A stretch of 64,000 nt of DNA from NCBI GenBank assembly GCA_905193755.1, contig CAJJPX010000001.1:220135-284134 (forward strand). Reading direction: 5' to 3'. Below, in pieces: positions 34,501 through 43,400 of this stretch. The position numbers and the translations under genes are program-made. Numbering within the stretch: position 1 is the first letter of the stretch; every line of letters begins with the position of its first letter. This DNA is from an uncultured Clostridium sp. Its GTDB lineage: Bacteria > Bacillota_I > Bacilli_A > RF39 > UBA660. The notes under the pieces are model-generated. The model did not search any database. It was not told the DNA's origin and worked only from the letters and a program-made list of their open reading frames with translations.

Positions 34501-35241
34501 TTACCCTTCATTTCTCATAAACGCTTCATATTTATCCATAATAACTTTAGGATCACCTTGATCTTTTATCAATCCTTCATGAAGCCATATTACTTTATTA
34601 CATAATTCTTTAATAGTATTACTATTATGTGAAACTATAACAACAGTTCTATCTTCATTACTAATAAGTTCTTTCATTTTATTATAACTTTTTTCTTTAA
34701 AATGAATATCTCCTACACTAAGAACTTCATCTATAAGCATTATATCAGTTTCAAGTATAGCTGTTATAGAGAATGCAAGTTTAGAGTGCATACCTGAACT
34801 ATAGCTTCTAACTGGTCTATATATAAAATCTCCTAATTCTGAAAATTCTATAATATCATCTATTTTAGCTTCTATTTGTTCTTTAGAGTAACCAAGTAAC
34901 ATACCAGATAAGAATATATTTTCATATCCAGTTAATTGCTTTTGAAAACCTACTCCAATTGATAATAATGAAATACTATTACCATGTAAATTAATACTAC
35001 CAGAATCTGGTGAAAATATACCTGAAATTGCTCTTAAAAGAGTACTTTTTCCACTACCATTCTTACCACATATACCAAGTATTTGTCCTTTAGGTACTTC
35101 AAATGATACACCTTTTACTGCTTTAAATATTTTACCTGTACCTCTTGCCTTTAATCCTCCCTTTTTCAAAGAGAATCTATTCATATCTCTATAATACACG
35201 TGTAAATCTTTTACAGTTATAGCCATTTCTTCTCTCTTCAT
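34501..35241 (-). CDS. tagH: Teichoic acid export ABC transporter, ATPase subunit
   Basis: A 246-residue ATPase of the polysaccharide/teichoic acid exporter type. Walker A GICGKNGSGKST, signature SYSSGMHSKLAF, Walker B IMLIDEVLSVGD, and switch His VIVSHNS. The SSGM-type signature and LSVGD are characteristic of TagH/RfbE/Wzt. It energises TagG to flip undecaprenyl-linked wall teichoic acid. It lacks the long C-terminal extension of B. subtilis TagH. It starts at the last base of tagG; AAGGTG lies upstream. Confidence 0.92.
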   Translation of the reverse strand: MKREEMAITVKDLHVYYRDMNRFSLKKGGLKARGTGKIFKAVKGVSFEVPKGQILGICGKNGSGKSTLLRAISGIFSPDSGSINLHGNSISLLSIGVGFQKQLTGYENIFLSGMLLGYSKEQIEAKIDDIIEFSELGDFIYRPVRSYSSGMHSKLAFSITAILETDIMLIDEVLSVGDIHFKEKSYNKMKELISNEDRTVVIVSHNSNTIKELCNKVIWLHEGLIKDQGDPKVIMDKYEAFMRNEG

Positions 35242-36029
35242 TATTTCATCACCTTTACATATGTATTTTCATATTTATATATTATCTTAATTCCAAGCAT
35301 ACAAACTAATATACCGACAAAAAACCATACAAGTGTCCACATACCTACTGGACCACTCTTATATATAAGTACATTTCTCATATTATAAATAAAATTAGCT
35401 ATAGGATTTAAATCTAATAATATAGTTCTATAAACAGCATTATGTATTCTAGTACTAATATCATAGAACACACCAGTCATATAGAATAAAAGTCTTAGTA
35501 CTATATTAACTAAATTAGTTAAATCTTCTGCAAATACTCCAAAATGCATAATGATAGTACATACGCCAAAAGTAAATATAAGCACAGTTATAATAATAGG
35601 TATAAACCATAATATATTCCATGTAATTGGTACTTTATAAATACACATAAATATTGCTACTAATAAGAATGAAACTCCCATCTTAAATGCATTAACACCC
35701 ATCTTAATAAGAATTAATACAAACTTAGGTATATATACTTTTGTTACTGTATCTCTATTACTAGAAACTAATTTCACACTACAAGTAACCATCTTATTAA
35801 AGAAATTCCATATAGATAAACCAATAAAAACAAATACAGGAAAGTATTCAACATTTGATTTAAATACCACATTAGCTATAAATGTATATATAAGCATAAA
35901 TGCAAGTGGTTCTAATATCATCCATAAAAAACCTAAATATGAATTAATTACTTCTGTTTTTAACTCTGCCCAAGTAGCATACATTATATAATTTTTATAC
36001 TTCTTTAAATCATTTACAAATCTTTTCAT
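35241..36029 (-). CDS. tagG: Teichoic acid export ABC transporter, permease subunit
   Basis: A 262-residue ABC-2 type permease with six membrane helices. The start MKRFVNDLKKYKNYIMYATWAELK and the motif NSYLGFLWMILEPLAFMLIYTF are typical of TagG/RfbA/KpsM; the C-terminal part has the conserved DLNPIANFIYNMRNVL. Together with tagH it forms the exporter of wall teichoic acid. Start has GAGGAG upstream; separated from the upstream gene by a terminator, so tagGH forms its own unit. Confidence 0.92.
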   Translation of the reverse strand: MKRFVNDLKKYKNYIMYATWAELKTEVINSYLGFLWMILEPLAFMLIYTFIANVVFKSNVEYFPVFVFIGLSIWNFFNKMVTCSVKLVSSNRDTVTKVYIPKFVLILIKMGVNAFKMGVSFLLVAIFMCIYKVPITWNILWFIPIIITVLIFTFGVCTIIMHFGVFAEDLTNLVNIVLRLLFYMTGVFYDISTRIHNAVYRTILLDLNPIANFIYNMRNVLIYKSGPVGMWTLVWFFVGILVCMLGIKIIYKYENTYVKVMK

Positions 36030-36077
36030 ATAACTCCTCGCATTACAATTTTACCATATTTAACTAATAATTACCAT

Positions 36078-36111
36078 AAAAAATGATTATTAGTAATACT
36101 AACAATCATTT
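36078..36111 (-). terminator. Terminator of the membrane/PIG-L gene
   Basis: Stem AAATGATT / AATCATTT with a run of T on the minus strand, between the PIG-L gene and tagG. Confidence 0.75.
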
Positions 36112-36116
36112 ATATT

Positions 36117-38231
36117 TTATTTAGAAAAGTTTTCCATCCATTCACTATAAGATGTAACTTTTTCATAATCACTTAAAAATCTAACCTTCAAATTAACTTG
36201 TGATTTATAATATTTATCAAATAATTTTTTCTTCTTTTTACATGTTTCTTTATCTAATTTTTCTATTTTATTATCATCATAATATTTTTTACTGTAAGTT
36301 TTATTAAAGTAATAGAAATTAGATTTATCTTTTACAAGACTTGTAACTATCTTACTTGTCATCTTATGATGTATATGACCATACTCACCTTCTGGATTAT
36401 GTGTAACTATCTTATCCCATTTTTTAAGTTTTATAATATTATTTATATCTCTCTTAATTAAATCATATTCATATTCCCATTCGGATCTCTTACCATCTAC
36501 TAAATCAGGATATCCAAGAGTAATATATTCATCATTAAAGTACTTCATCATACGTTTAAATTCTTTTAGTCTAGTTTCACTAGATCCACAAGTAACACAT
36601 ACTACTACGTAATCATCTTTCATAAGTTCAGTACCGCCAAATAGTAAATCATCATCAGGATGTGCTACTATCATAAGATTCTTATAATCATAATTTTCTT
36701 TAAATAATAACTTATATTTTATATCATTAGCATTTAATGTTTTAACACTTACTTTTGTAATACCAAATCCATAGAAATCTAAGAATCTCATATCCCAAGT
36801 ACTATTTACAGGATTATTTTTCCATATATAGTCATCATATTTTGTCCTCTTAATATATACAGGATTCATATGCAATTCCATTTGTTTCTTAACACTTTCA
36901 TATCTTTCATTATTATCTACATATACAGTATGATATATATGTAAGTAAGATCCTAATACCATCACTAAACAAATAAATAAAACCTTTGTAATATAACCCT
37001 TTTTATCAGTAATAAGTAAATTATATAATTCACTAGCCATTAATACATATATAACTATTGCTGGCAAACTGCATCTATAACCCACTGGAGTTAAAACTAA
37101 TAATGGAGCTAATATGACAACTATACTACACATATAAAATATTAATTTATAGCCAATAATTCTATCATAATATTTACTTTTATCAAAGAATATCAATAAT
37201 GTTATTAATAGTAACGATAAACAATATATTGCAGTCATAAAACCAGTAACATAGTGACTACTTCCTATAACTACATTAAAGTTAAATTTATTACCTAATA
37301 TTAAGAACAAACTATAGAATATAATAATAACGTTTAATATTTTAAGACTATTAACTTTCCATTTAACAACTTTATTATTAGCAAGAAATTTACATGTAAG
37401 AGCTACCATTAATGCACTAACAACAAAATTAATAATTAAGTTACGAGAAAATGAATTAGTTTGTATTTTATTAAAATAATTTCTAGCCATAGTGACTATT
37501 ATAGATTGTTTAGTTGTTACAGTTCTATAAAAGTCGTCCCCCTTCACAACATGTAAATATGCTCCATTAGTAAACATAATTATAGAACCTATTACTACAC
37601 CAGCAAAATATACTAAAAAGCTTTTAGGTATCTTTTTATACTTAACATATGAATATATACAAAGAACAACACATAAAGCAAGTAAATAAGTAGTTATATG
37701 TTCCATAAATAATGTACTACTAACCCCTAGTATAAATAATAATACTAAGTTATACCATTTCTCTTTAAAATTAACTTTCTTAAATACATCTTTTATATAT
37801 GCTATAAATATTAAAACTAATAACATATTAAATGTATAATTAATAAATCCACTAGTATTAACTATAGTTTCTCTAAATACAAGTTTATTCATTAAAAATA
37901 ACATTAACATAGAAAATATCATAACACCATTACTATTTTTATTAACTATTCTTTTAATTAAATAACCTATACCAAAATAAGTAATAGCCATAAATAAAGA
38001 TTTAAGAATATTACTACGAGTTAATACTATAACAAGTAAATTACCTAAATATCTTCCATTATAATCTTTAAAATGATTTTGTAATTTCTCTATTCCAGCA
38101 GAACTTCCCCAAGACCAATCATCATTTGAATATGGAAAATAATAAGCTAGAATAAATAAGAATACAAAAATGAAAACATAAAATAAATAAGTTTTCCAAT
38201 TATTCTTTAAATTCTTCTTTAATTTTTTCAC
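36117..38231 (-). CDS. Polytopic membrane protein fused to a PIG-L/LmbE deacetylase domain
   Basis: About 704 residues. The first 430 have ten or more membrane helices and look like a DUF6056-type polytopic protein related to lipid-linked sugar transferases (SNDDWSWGSSAGIEKLQNHF in the first loop). The C-terminal 180 residues are a PIG-L N-acetylglucosamine deacetylase domain: IVAHPDDDLLFGG (AHPDDD at about 523-528), VVCVTCGSSETRLKEF, and YGHIHHKMTSKI with the zinc His. Deacetylation of a teichoic acid or wall sugar is inferred from the neighbours. Start is a GTG at 38231, six bases after GAGGTG. Confidence 0.82.
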   Translation of the reverse strand: MKKLKKNLKNNWKTYLFYVFIFVFLFILAYYFPYSNDDWSWGSSAGIEKLQNHFKDYNGRYLGNLLVIVLTRSNILKSLFMAITYFGIGYLIKRIVNKNSNGVMIFSMLMLFLMNKLVFRETIVNTSGFINYTFNMLLVLIFIAYIKDVFKKVNFKEKWYNLVLLFILGVSSTLFMEHITTYLLALCVVLCIYSYVKYKKIPKSFLVYFAGVVIGSIIMFTNGAYLHVVKGDDFYRTVTTKQSIIVTMARNYFNKIQTNSFSRNLIINFVVSALMVALTCKFLANNKVVKWKVNSLKILNVIIIFYSLFLILGNKFNFNVVIGSSHYVTGFMTAIYCLSLLLITLLIFFDKSKYYDRIIGYKLIFYMCSIVVILAPLLVLTPVGYRCSLPAIVIYVLMASELYNLLITDKKGYITKVLFICLVMVLGSYLHIYHTVYVDNNERYESVKKQMELHMNPVYIKRTKYDDYIWKNNPVNSTWDMRFLDFYGFGITKVSVKTLNANDIKYKLLFKENYDYKNLMIVAHPDDDLLFGGTELMKDDYVVVCVTCGSSETRLKEFKRMMKYFNDEYITLGYPDLVDGKRSEWEYEYDLIKRDINNIIKLKKWDKIVTHNPEGEYGHIHHKMTSKIVTSLVKDKSNFYYFNKTYSKKYYDDNKIEKLDKETCKKKKKLFDKYYKSQVNLKVRFLSDYEKVTSYSEWMENFSK

Positions 38232-38236
38232 AATTG

Positions 38237-39373
38237 TCACCTCACACACAATTTAACAAATATAATTATATCACTTGTATAACTATTTTCAAATTCTTTT
38301 ATATATTTTTTTCTAAATTCATTTAGTTTATTCATATCATAATTATTATTATCAATTTCTTTATATAATTCTTCTAAGTTTAAGCATATTTTACCGGGCA
38401 TTTCTTTATCATATTTTAAATAAAAATCTCTATCATTAACATAATCTTTTTTGTCATATGCATAGAACATCATAGGTTTACCTATAACTGCTACTTCATA
38501 TATAACTGCCGAATAATCACTTATAACTTTATCAGACACAAATACCATCTCATAAGTATTAAAACTTTTATCAAATATAGCTTCTTTATTATCAAAAGTA
38601 TACTTAGTAAGTGGATGTAACTTAACTATTAAGTTATATTTCTTATAATCAAAGTTATCAATAAATTCTTTTATATATTCATAATCAGTATTTCCATCTC
38701 TAAATGTTGGACAATATAATATATTTTTCTTTTTATTTTTAAGTTTAGGATACTTAGTATATATCTTATTACTTACTTTTTTAATATTGTCTTTATCTAC
38801 CATTAAATCAAGTCTTGGAAGTGGATATACTCTAAATTTACTTTTATCTTGACCAAATGCTTCACTAAAGAATTTTATACAATATTCACTACTAGCAAAT
38901 ATATAATCATAATTATTATGCATATTCATAACAGTAGCTAATTTTTTATTATCAACATGTTTTACTCTTTCATTACTATTATTTATTACACTAAGACCAA
39001 ACTTCTTAAATGCACCCATCGCATGCCACATTTGTATAACAGTTAAATTTTTCTTATGTTTACAATTACTTATAACAATACAATATGAATCAAGTATAAC
39101 AACTTTACTTGTTGCTATAAAGTACATTTGTCTAAACATATGAAACACATATTTAATCTTATTAAGAAGACCGGAATCTAATGTCTTACATAAATACACT
39201 ACATCATATTCTGGCATCTCTTTATTAATTTCTTTACCAAGTAAAACAAAATCAATATTAATATTATTAGATTGTCTACTTATAAAAGTAATTCTATTTC
39301 TAGTTTTAAATAACTTAAATATTGAATATATAATATTAAGAATAAATTTAAATATCTTAATTAGTACTATCAT
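38237..39373 (-). CDS. CDP-glycerol/ribitol glycerophosphotransferase family (TagF/TarL-like)
   Basis: A 378-residue, peripheral membrane polymerase-family enzyme. N-terminal amphipathic/hydrophobic helix (IVLIKIFKFILNIIYSIFKLF), then motifs of the Glyphos_transf family: VIQMWHAMGAFKKFG with the catalytic His, PLPRLDLM, ILYCPTFRDG, LIVKLHPL and ISDYSAVIYEVAVIGKP. It would add ribitol- or glycerol-phosphate from the CDP-alcohol. It overlaps the upstream paralogue by 17 bases, with AGGGG six bases before its ATG, so is translationally coupled. TarL, TarF or TarB roles cannot be told apart here. Confidence 0.88.
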   Translation of the reverse strand: MIVLIKIFKFILNIIYSIFKLFKTRNRITFISRQSNNINIDFVLLGKEINKEMPEYDVVYLCKTLDSGLLNKIKYVFHMFRQMYFIATSKVVILDSYCIVISNCKHKKNLTVIQMWHAMGAFKKFGLSVINNSNERVKHVDNKKLATVMNMHNNYDYIFASSEYCIKFFSEAFGQDKSKFRVYPLPRLDLMVDKDNIKKVSNKIYTKYPKLKNKKKNILYCPTFRDGNTDYEYIKEFIDNFDYKKYNLIVKLHPLTKYTFDNKEAIFDKSFNTYEMVFVSDKVISDYSAVIYEVAVIGKPMMFYAYDKKDYVNDRDFYLKYDKEMPGKICLNLEELYKEIDNNNYDMNKLNEFRKKYIKEFENSYTSDIIIFVKLCVR

Positions 39374-40520
39374 CTTTTTCCCCTGTTATTAATTTCTTAA
39401 CTACTCTCTCAGTACTCTTTCCATCACAAGCACCACAGAAATAATCAAAAAATTCTTTTAATTTCTTTTTATCTACTTTACCATTTTTAATTGAACTTAC
39501 AAGTTCCTTATTATTTTTTGCTACATCTCCATAAGTATATTTAGAGAATGGATAGTAAAAACCTCTACTACCATCATAATCTTTATAATCAGGTGTATAG
39601 AATATAACTGGTTTATTAAAGAACGAATATTCAAATATAACAGAACTATAATCAGTAATTAATATATCTGTTATAAATAATAAATCATTTATTTCTCTCT
39701 CACTACTTAAATCATAATAGAAGTCATCATTTTCAAAATCTATATCAGGCATTTCTTTAATAAATGGATGCATCTTTACTAAGAATACATAATCTTTAGA
39801 AAAATTCTCTTTTATTAAGTCAAAGTCTATAAGACTATAGTCATAATAAGCACTCTTTTGTCCTTGACCTCTAAATGTAGGAGCAAATAATATAACTTTT
39901 TTATTTTTAAATTGAGGATATTTTTTATATAAAGTATTTTTTATATTCTTTTTATATTCTTCACTAAAGAATATATCTGTTCTAGGTACTCCATATGGAT
40001 GTACTTTCTTTATATCTATACCAAATGCTTCAGCATAATTTCCTCTTATATTTTCAGAACTAACTATTGTATCTGTATAATTCTTATGTGTTAAGCTTGA
40101 ACTGTTATATCCTTCCTTACTTTTATTTCTACTATAACCTACTGTTTTAAAAGCACCCATCGCATGCCATACTTGTATTAATTTAGCATTTTCTCTTATC
40201 TTTAATGGATAAATTAATGGATAAAAATCATCAACAAGTATATATTTAGCTTTAGCTATATCCTTCAATAATAACTTTTTTTCTTTAAAACTTCTTCTAG
40301 TTTTTAAAGACTTTTTCAAATGATTTTTAAGTTTATACTCAGGATTATTTTCTTTTAAATAGTTATATATATATTCAAAATTTCCAGAGATATGATCTCT
40401 GGAATCTGATAGGAATAGTACTAACTTATCATCTAAATCAGTTCTTTTAATATAATAATTATAAATGATTATACAAAATAGTCTCCTCACTCTTTGTAAA
40501 AATCCTTTTATATATCTCAT
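39357..40520 (-). CDS. CDP-glycerol/ribitol glycerophosphotransferase family (TagF/TarL-like)
   Basis: A 387-residue paralogue of the following gene. Same motif order: LIQVWHAMGAFKTVGYSR, GVPRTDIFFSEE, ILFAPTFRGQG, LVKMHPF, ILITDYSSVIFEYSFFNKP and DYKDYDGSRGFYYP. The family transfers polyol-phosphate from CDP-ribitol or CDP-glycerol onto the lipid-linked primer at the inner membrane face. Directly after tarJ (its GGAG site covers the tarJ stop), so CDP-ribitol made by TarI/TarJ is the likely donor, which makes a TarK/TarL-type poly(ribitol phosphate) polymerase a good guess. Confidence 0.88.
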   Translation of the reverse strand: MRYIKGFLQRVRRLFCIIIYNYYIKRTDLDDKLVLFLSDSRDHISGNFEYIYNYLKENNPEYKLKNHLKKSLKTRRSFKEKKLLLKDIAKAKYILVDDFYPLIYPLKIRENAKLIQVWHAMGAFKTVGYSRNKSKEGYNSSSLTHKNYTDTIVSSENIRGNYAEAFGIDIKKVHPYGVPRTDIFFSEEYKKNIKNTLYKKYPQFKNKKVILFAPTFRGQGQKSAYYDYSLIDFDLIKENFSKDYVFLVKMHPFIKEMPDIDFENDDFYYDLSSEREINDLLFITDILITDYSSVIFEYSFFNKPVIFYTPDYKDYDGSRGFYYPFSKYTYGDVAKNNKELVSSIKNGKVDKKKLKEFFDYFCGACDGKSTERVVKKLITGEKDDSTN

Positions 40521-40521
40521 A

Positions 40522-41541
40522 TTAAATCTCCCATTTCATTATTGTTTTAAAATTATTATTTAAGTCATTTTGGAAAGCAGAATGTATATCATTAACATTA
40601 TGTACTTCTACTTCACTTGATATTATAGTACTTAAGTAGTCAGGTACATCTTCATTTTCTTCAATAAATTTAATTGAAGCATCAAAATCTTCATAACCAC
40701 TTCTACTATTACCAAGAATTGATAAACCTTTTTCAAGAATCATTCGTGTATTTAATGGTACATTATTTTCGCTAACACCCATTAATGCAATACTTCCTTG
40801 AGGATTTATTATATCGATTATTTGGTTAATTGCATATTCAGCTTTAGCTCCACCTACACATTCGAATGCATGATCAACTGTTACACCTTCAGGGATTTCA
40901 CCAACTTGATATGTTTCATCAGCAAATTGGAAATAATGAAGTTTTTCATATCTATTACCAAAAACTATTATTTTAGCATTAGGGAATGTTTTCTTAAGAA
41001 CTAGTGCAGTAACAAAACCAACACTTCCATCTCCCCATACACCTATTGTTTGTCTTTTCATATGACTATATCCTTCAAAATGTTCAAGTGCATTCATAGC
41101 AACACTTAATAATTCTAAAAGAACAGCAATTCTATCCTCAATCTTAGTATATTTAATAATTCTAGTTCTTTCGATATCTACAACACTTTGCATAAATCCA
41201 TCATAACCACTAGATTTAAATAAACTACTTCTTAAATAATTTTCTTTAATAATTGAATCTGTTTCTCTAGGAGTATTTGGTATCATAACAACACTATCTC
41301 CAGGCTTAAATTCACCTTTAGGATCAAATACTACTTTACCTACACATTCATGTATTAGAGCCATTGGAAGCTTCTTAGCAAGAACTTCTGGTGCTCTCTT
41401 TCCTTGATAATATCTTTGATCAGCTGCACAAATAGAAAGATAAGATGGTCTTACAAGTACATCATCTATAGGAAGTGGTAAATCTATAAAATCAGTTCTA
41501 ATTTGTTTAGGAGAACAAAGTCTATAAGATTGTACTATCAT
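40522..41541 (-). CDS. tarJ: Ribulose-5-phosphate reductase TarJ
   Basis: A 339-residue medium-chain (zinc) dehydrogenase-family protein that reduces ribulose-5-phosphate to ribitol-5-phosphate with NADPH for CDP-ribitol synthesis. The N-terminus with VYRL-type start (QSYRLCSPKQIRTDFID), SICAADQRYYQG, LIHECVG and the Rossmann segment IGVWGDGSVGFVTALVLKK fit TarJ. Its ATGA overlap with tarI and the following polymerases give the classic tarI-tarJ-tarL order. Confidence 0.93.
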   Translation of the reverse strand: MIVQSYRLCSPKQIRTDFIDLPLPIDDVLVRPSYLSICAADQRYYQGKRAPEVLAKKLPMALIHECVGKVVFDPKGEFKPGDSVVMIPNTPRETDSIIKENYLRSSLFKSSGYDGFMQSVVDIERTRIIKYTKIEDRIAVLLELLSVAMNALEHFEGYSHMKRQTIGVWGDGSVGFVTALVLKKTFPNAKIIVFGNRYEKLHYFQFADETYQVGEIPEGVTVDHAFECVGGAKAEYAINQIIDIINPQGSIALMGVSENNVPLNTRMILEKGLSILGNSRSGYEDFDASIKFIEENEDVPDYLSTIISSEVEVHNVNDIHSAFQNDLNNNFKTIMKWEI

Positions 41542-42251
41542 TTTTCATCCTTTCCCATTAAAATAGCACGAGCTATCTTAAGATCATATAATGTTGTTAA
41601 CTTAATATTGTAAACTTCACCATCAACTAAACCAACATTTTCACCCTTTAATGAGAAAATCTTACATCCATCAGTTAATATTTCTTTTTCCTTCTTAGTT
41701 AATGAATCAAATAATTCCATTAATTTCTTAATATTAAATGTTTGAGGAGTTTGTCCTTGATAACATTCTTTTCTATCAGGAATCTCTGTTATTATTTTTC
41801 CATCTTTAGAATATACAATTGTATCTGTTGCTGGAATAACTGTATCAACAGCATCATACTTTTTAGCAAGTTTAATATTATCATCAAGTATTCTTTGGTT
41901 AACAAATGGTCTAACTGCATCATGAGTAACTATAATATCTTTATCAGTCAATCCATATTTTTCTTCAATTAGTTTACAACCATTCATAATAGTTTCATTT
42001 CTAGTTGAACCACCTGCTGTTACTTCTACCTTTTCAGTATCAATATCATATTTTTGAAGTAAGTCTTCAGCATAACTTACCCATTCTTTAGGACAACAAA
42101 CTATTATCTTTGAAAATGATTGGTTAATCAAAAATTGTTCAATAGTATGAATAATAATTGGTCTATCTCCTAACATTAAAAATTGTTTAGGCATTTCAGT
42201 ATTGCCCATTCTTGTACCGGAACCACCGGCTAATATTTCACCGTAAATCAT
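41538..42251 (-). CDS. tarI: Ribitol-5-phosphate cytidylyltransferase TarI
   Basis: A 237-residue IspD-like nucleotidyltransferase making CDP-ribitol from CTP and ribitol-5-phosphate. N-terminal GEILAGGSGTRMGNTEMPKQF is the CTP-binding signature; VTHDAVRPFVN, PATDTIVYS and YQGQTPQTF follow. The NTEMPKQ variant and linkage to tarJ favour TarI over the isoprenoid enzyme IspD. Start set at the ATG at 42251, whose GGAGG site overlaps an upstream in-frame ATG at 42263. First gene of the tar unit, with a promoter at 42304-42333. Confidence 0.93.
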   Translation of the reverse strand: MIYGEILAGGSGTRMGNTEMPKQFLMLGDRPIIIHTIEQFLINQSFSKIIVCCPKEWVSYAEDLLQKYDIDTEKVEVTAGGSTRNETIMNGCKLIEEKYGLTDKDIIVTHDAVRPFVNQRILDDNIKLAKKYDAVDTVIPATDTIVYSKDGKIITEIPDRKECYQGQTPQTFNIKKLMELFDSLTKKEKEILTDGCKIFSLKGENVGLVDGEVYNIKLTTLYDLKIARAILMGKDEK

Positions 42252-42303
42252 TTCTACCTCCATATTTATAAAATTTATAATTTACATTTCTATGTCTATC
42301 CAA

Positions 42304-42333
42304 ATTATAACACATTAAGTAAAATATAAGCAA
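42304..42333 (-). promoter_or_regulatory. Promoter of the tarI-tarJ-polymerase unit
   Basis: TTGCTT (42328-42333) and TATAAT (42304-42309) preceded by TGT, spacer 18, minus strand, about 53 bases before tarI. Confidence 0.75.
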
Positions 42334-42351
42334 ATATTTACATATACTTTA

Positions 42352-43323
42352 CTATTCCTTATCTATTAAGAATTTAAGCATTTGTTCCTTATCTTTCTTA
42401 CCTTCAATTATATCATGTATTAAATTTATAATTGGCATCTTTACTTTTTTACGTCTTACTAATTTATGTATTGATTTTAATGTATACATTCCTTCTACAG
42501 TAGTATTTTTTAAGTATTCATCGATTTTCTCTTTAGAAGCACCACTACCAATTAAATATCCAAAACTAAAATTTCTTGAATTTTTACTAGTACAAGTCAT
42601 AAGAATATCTCCAAAACCGGCAAATGATAATATTGATTTTTTCTTACCACCTAATGCATTAATGAGCTCTTTTATATCATTCATACTTTCTGTTAAGAAT
42701 AATGCACGTGTTGAATCTGTTACACCCATACCTTCTAACATACCACTAGCAATAGCCATAACATTCTTAATACTACCACATATCTCTATACCTGTAATAT
42801 CCCTAGTTCTTCTAAATTTAGTTGTTGAATTTTCAAAACATTTACGAATTACCATCTCAGTTTTATGACTTTTAGTCGCCATACTAAAGCCAATAGGAGC
42901 ATCCTTAATCATATCAACAGCAAATGTAGGACCAGATATAACAGCAATACTATTCTTTAAGTATTTAGCAAACACATCATTTAAGAATAAACAAGTGTTT
43001 TGTTGTATACCTTTAGTCGCTATCAATACTGGTTGTTTTTTCTTAATACATTTAGATAAAGCAATTGTTACATCTTCAAACGCAAACGCAGGTATTGCCA
43101 TCACTATTAAGTCTTTTCCTTCAACTACCTTTTTTAAATCTGTTGAAAACACTAATTCATCAGGTATTTTATAATTATTTAATTTTTTACTAACTTTACT
43201 ACTCTCTAATTCATTTTTTTCATCTTCACTATGAGTCCATACTTCTGTATAAACTTTATTATTTACTAAAATATGTGAAAGCGCTAAACCATAAGCACCA
43301 GCACCAAGTACACCTACTTTCAT
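42352..43323 (-). CDS. gpsA: Glycerol-3-phosphate dehydrogenase [NAD(P)+]
   Basis: A 323-residue cytoplasmic enzyme making sn-glycerol-3-phosphate for phospholipids and teichoic acid linkage units. N-terminal GVLGAGAYGLALSHIL is the Rossmann motif, followed by VMAIPAFAF, IATKGIQQ, ISGPTFAVD and the catalytic Lys region CGSIKNVMAIASGMLEGMG. The length matches. GAGGTG lies before the ATG. Its place beside tar genes suggests it feeds linkage-unit synthesis, but it is also a housekeeping enzyme. Confidence 0.95.
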   Translation of the reverse strand: MKVGVLGAGAYGLALSHILVNNKVYTEVWTHSEDEKNELESSKVSKKLNNYKIPDELVFSTDLKKVVEGKDLIVMAIPAFAFEDVTIALSKCIKKKQPVLIATKGIQQNTCLFLNDVFAKYLKNSIAVISGPTFAVDMIKDAPIGFSMATKSHKTEMVIRKCFENSTTKFRRTRDITGIEICGSIKNVMAIASGMLEGMGVTDSTRALFLTESMNDIKELINALGGKKKSILSFAGFGDILMTCTSKNSRNFSFGYLIGSGASKEKIDEYLKNTTVEGMYTLKSIHKLVRRKKVKMPIINLIHDIIEGKKDKEQMLKFLIDKE

Positions 43324-43375
43324 CTATTCACCTCTAAAATCAATTATATCATAGTGACATATGTTTTAAAACATA

Positions 43376-43400
43376 TAAAAAAGTTCAATTACTTGAACTT
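43376..43400 (-). terminator. Terminator of wall-anchored protein gene A
   Basis: Stem AAGTTCAA / TTGAACTT with GTAA loop and six T on the minus strand. Confidence 0.85.
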
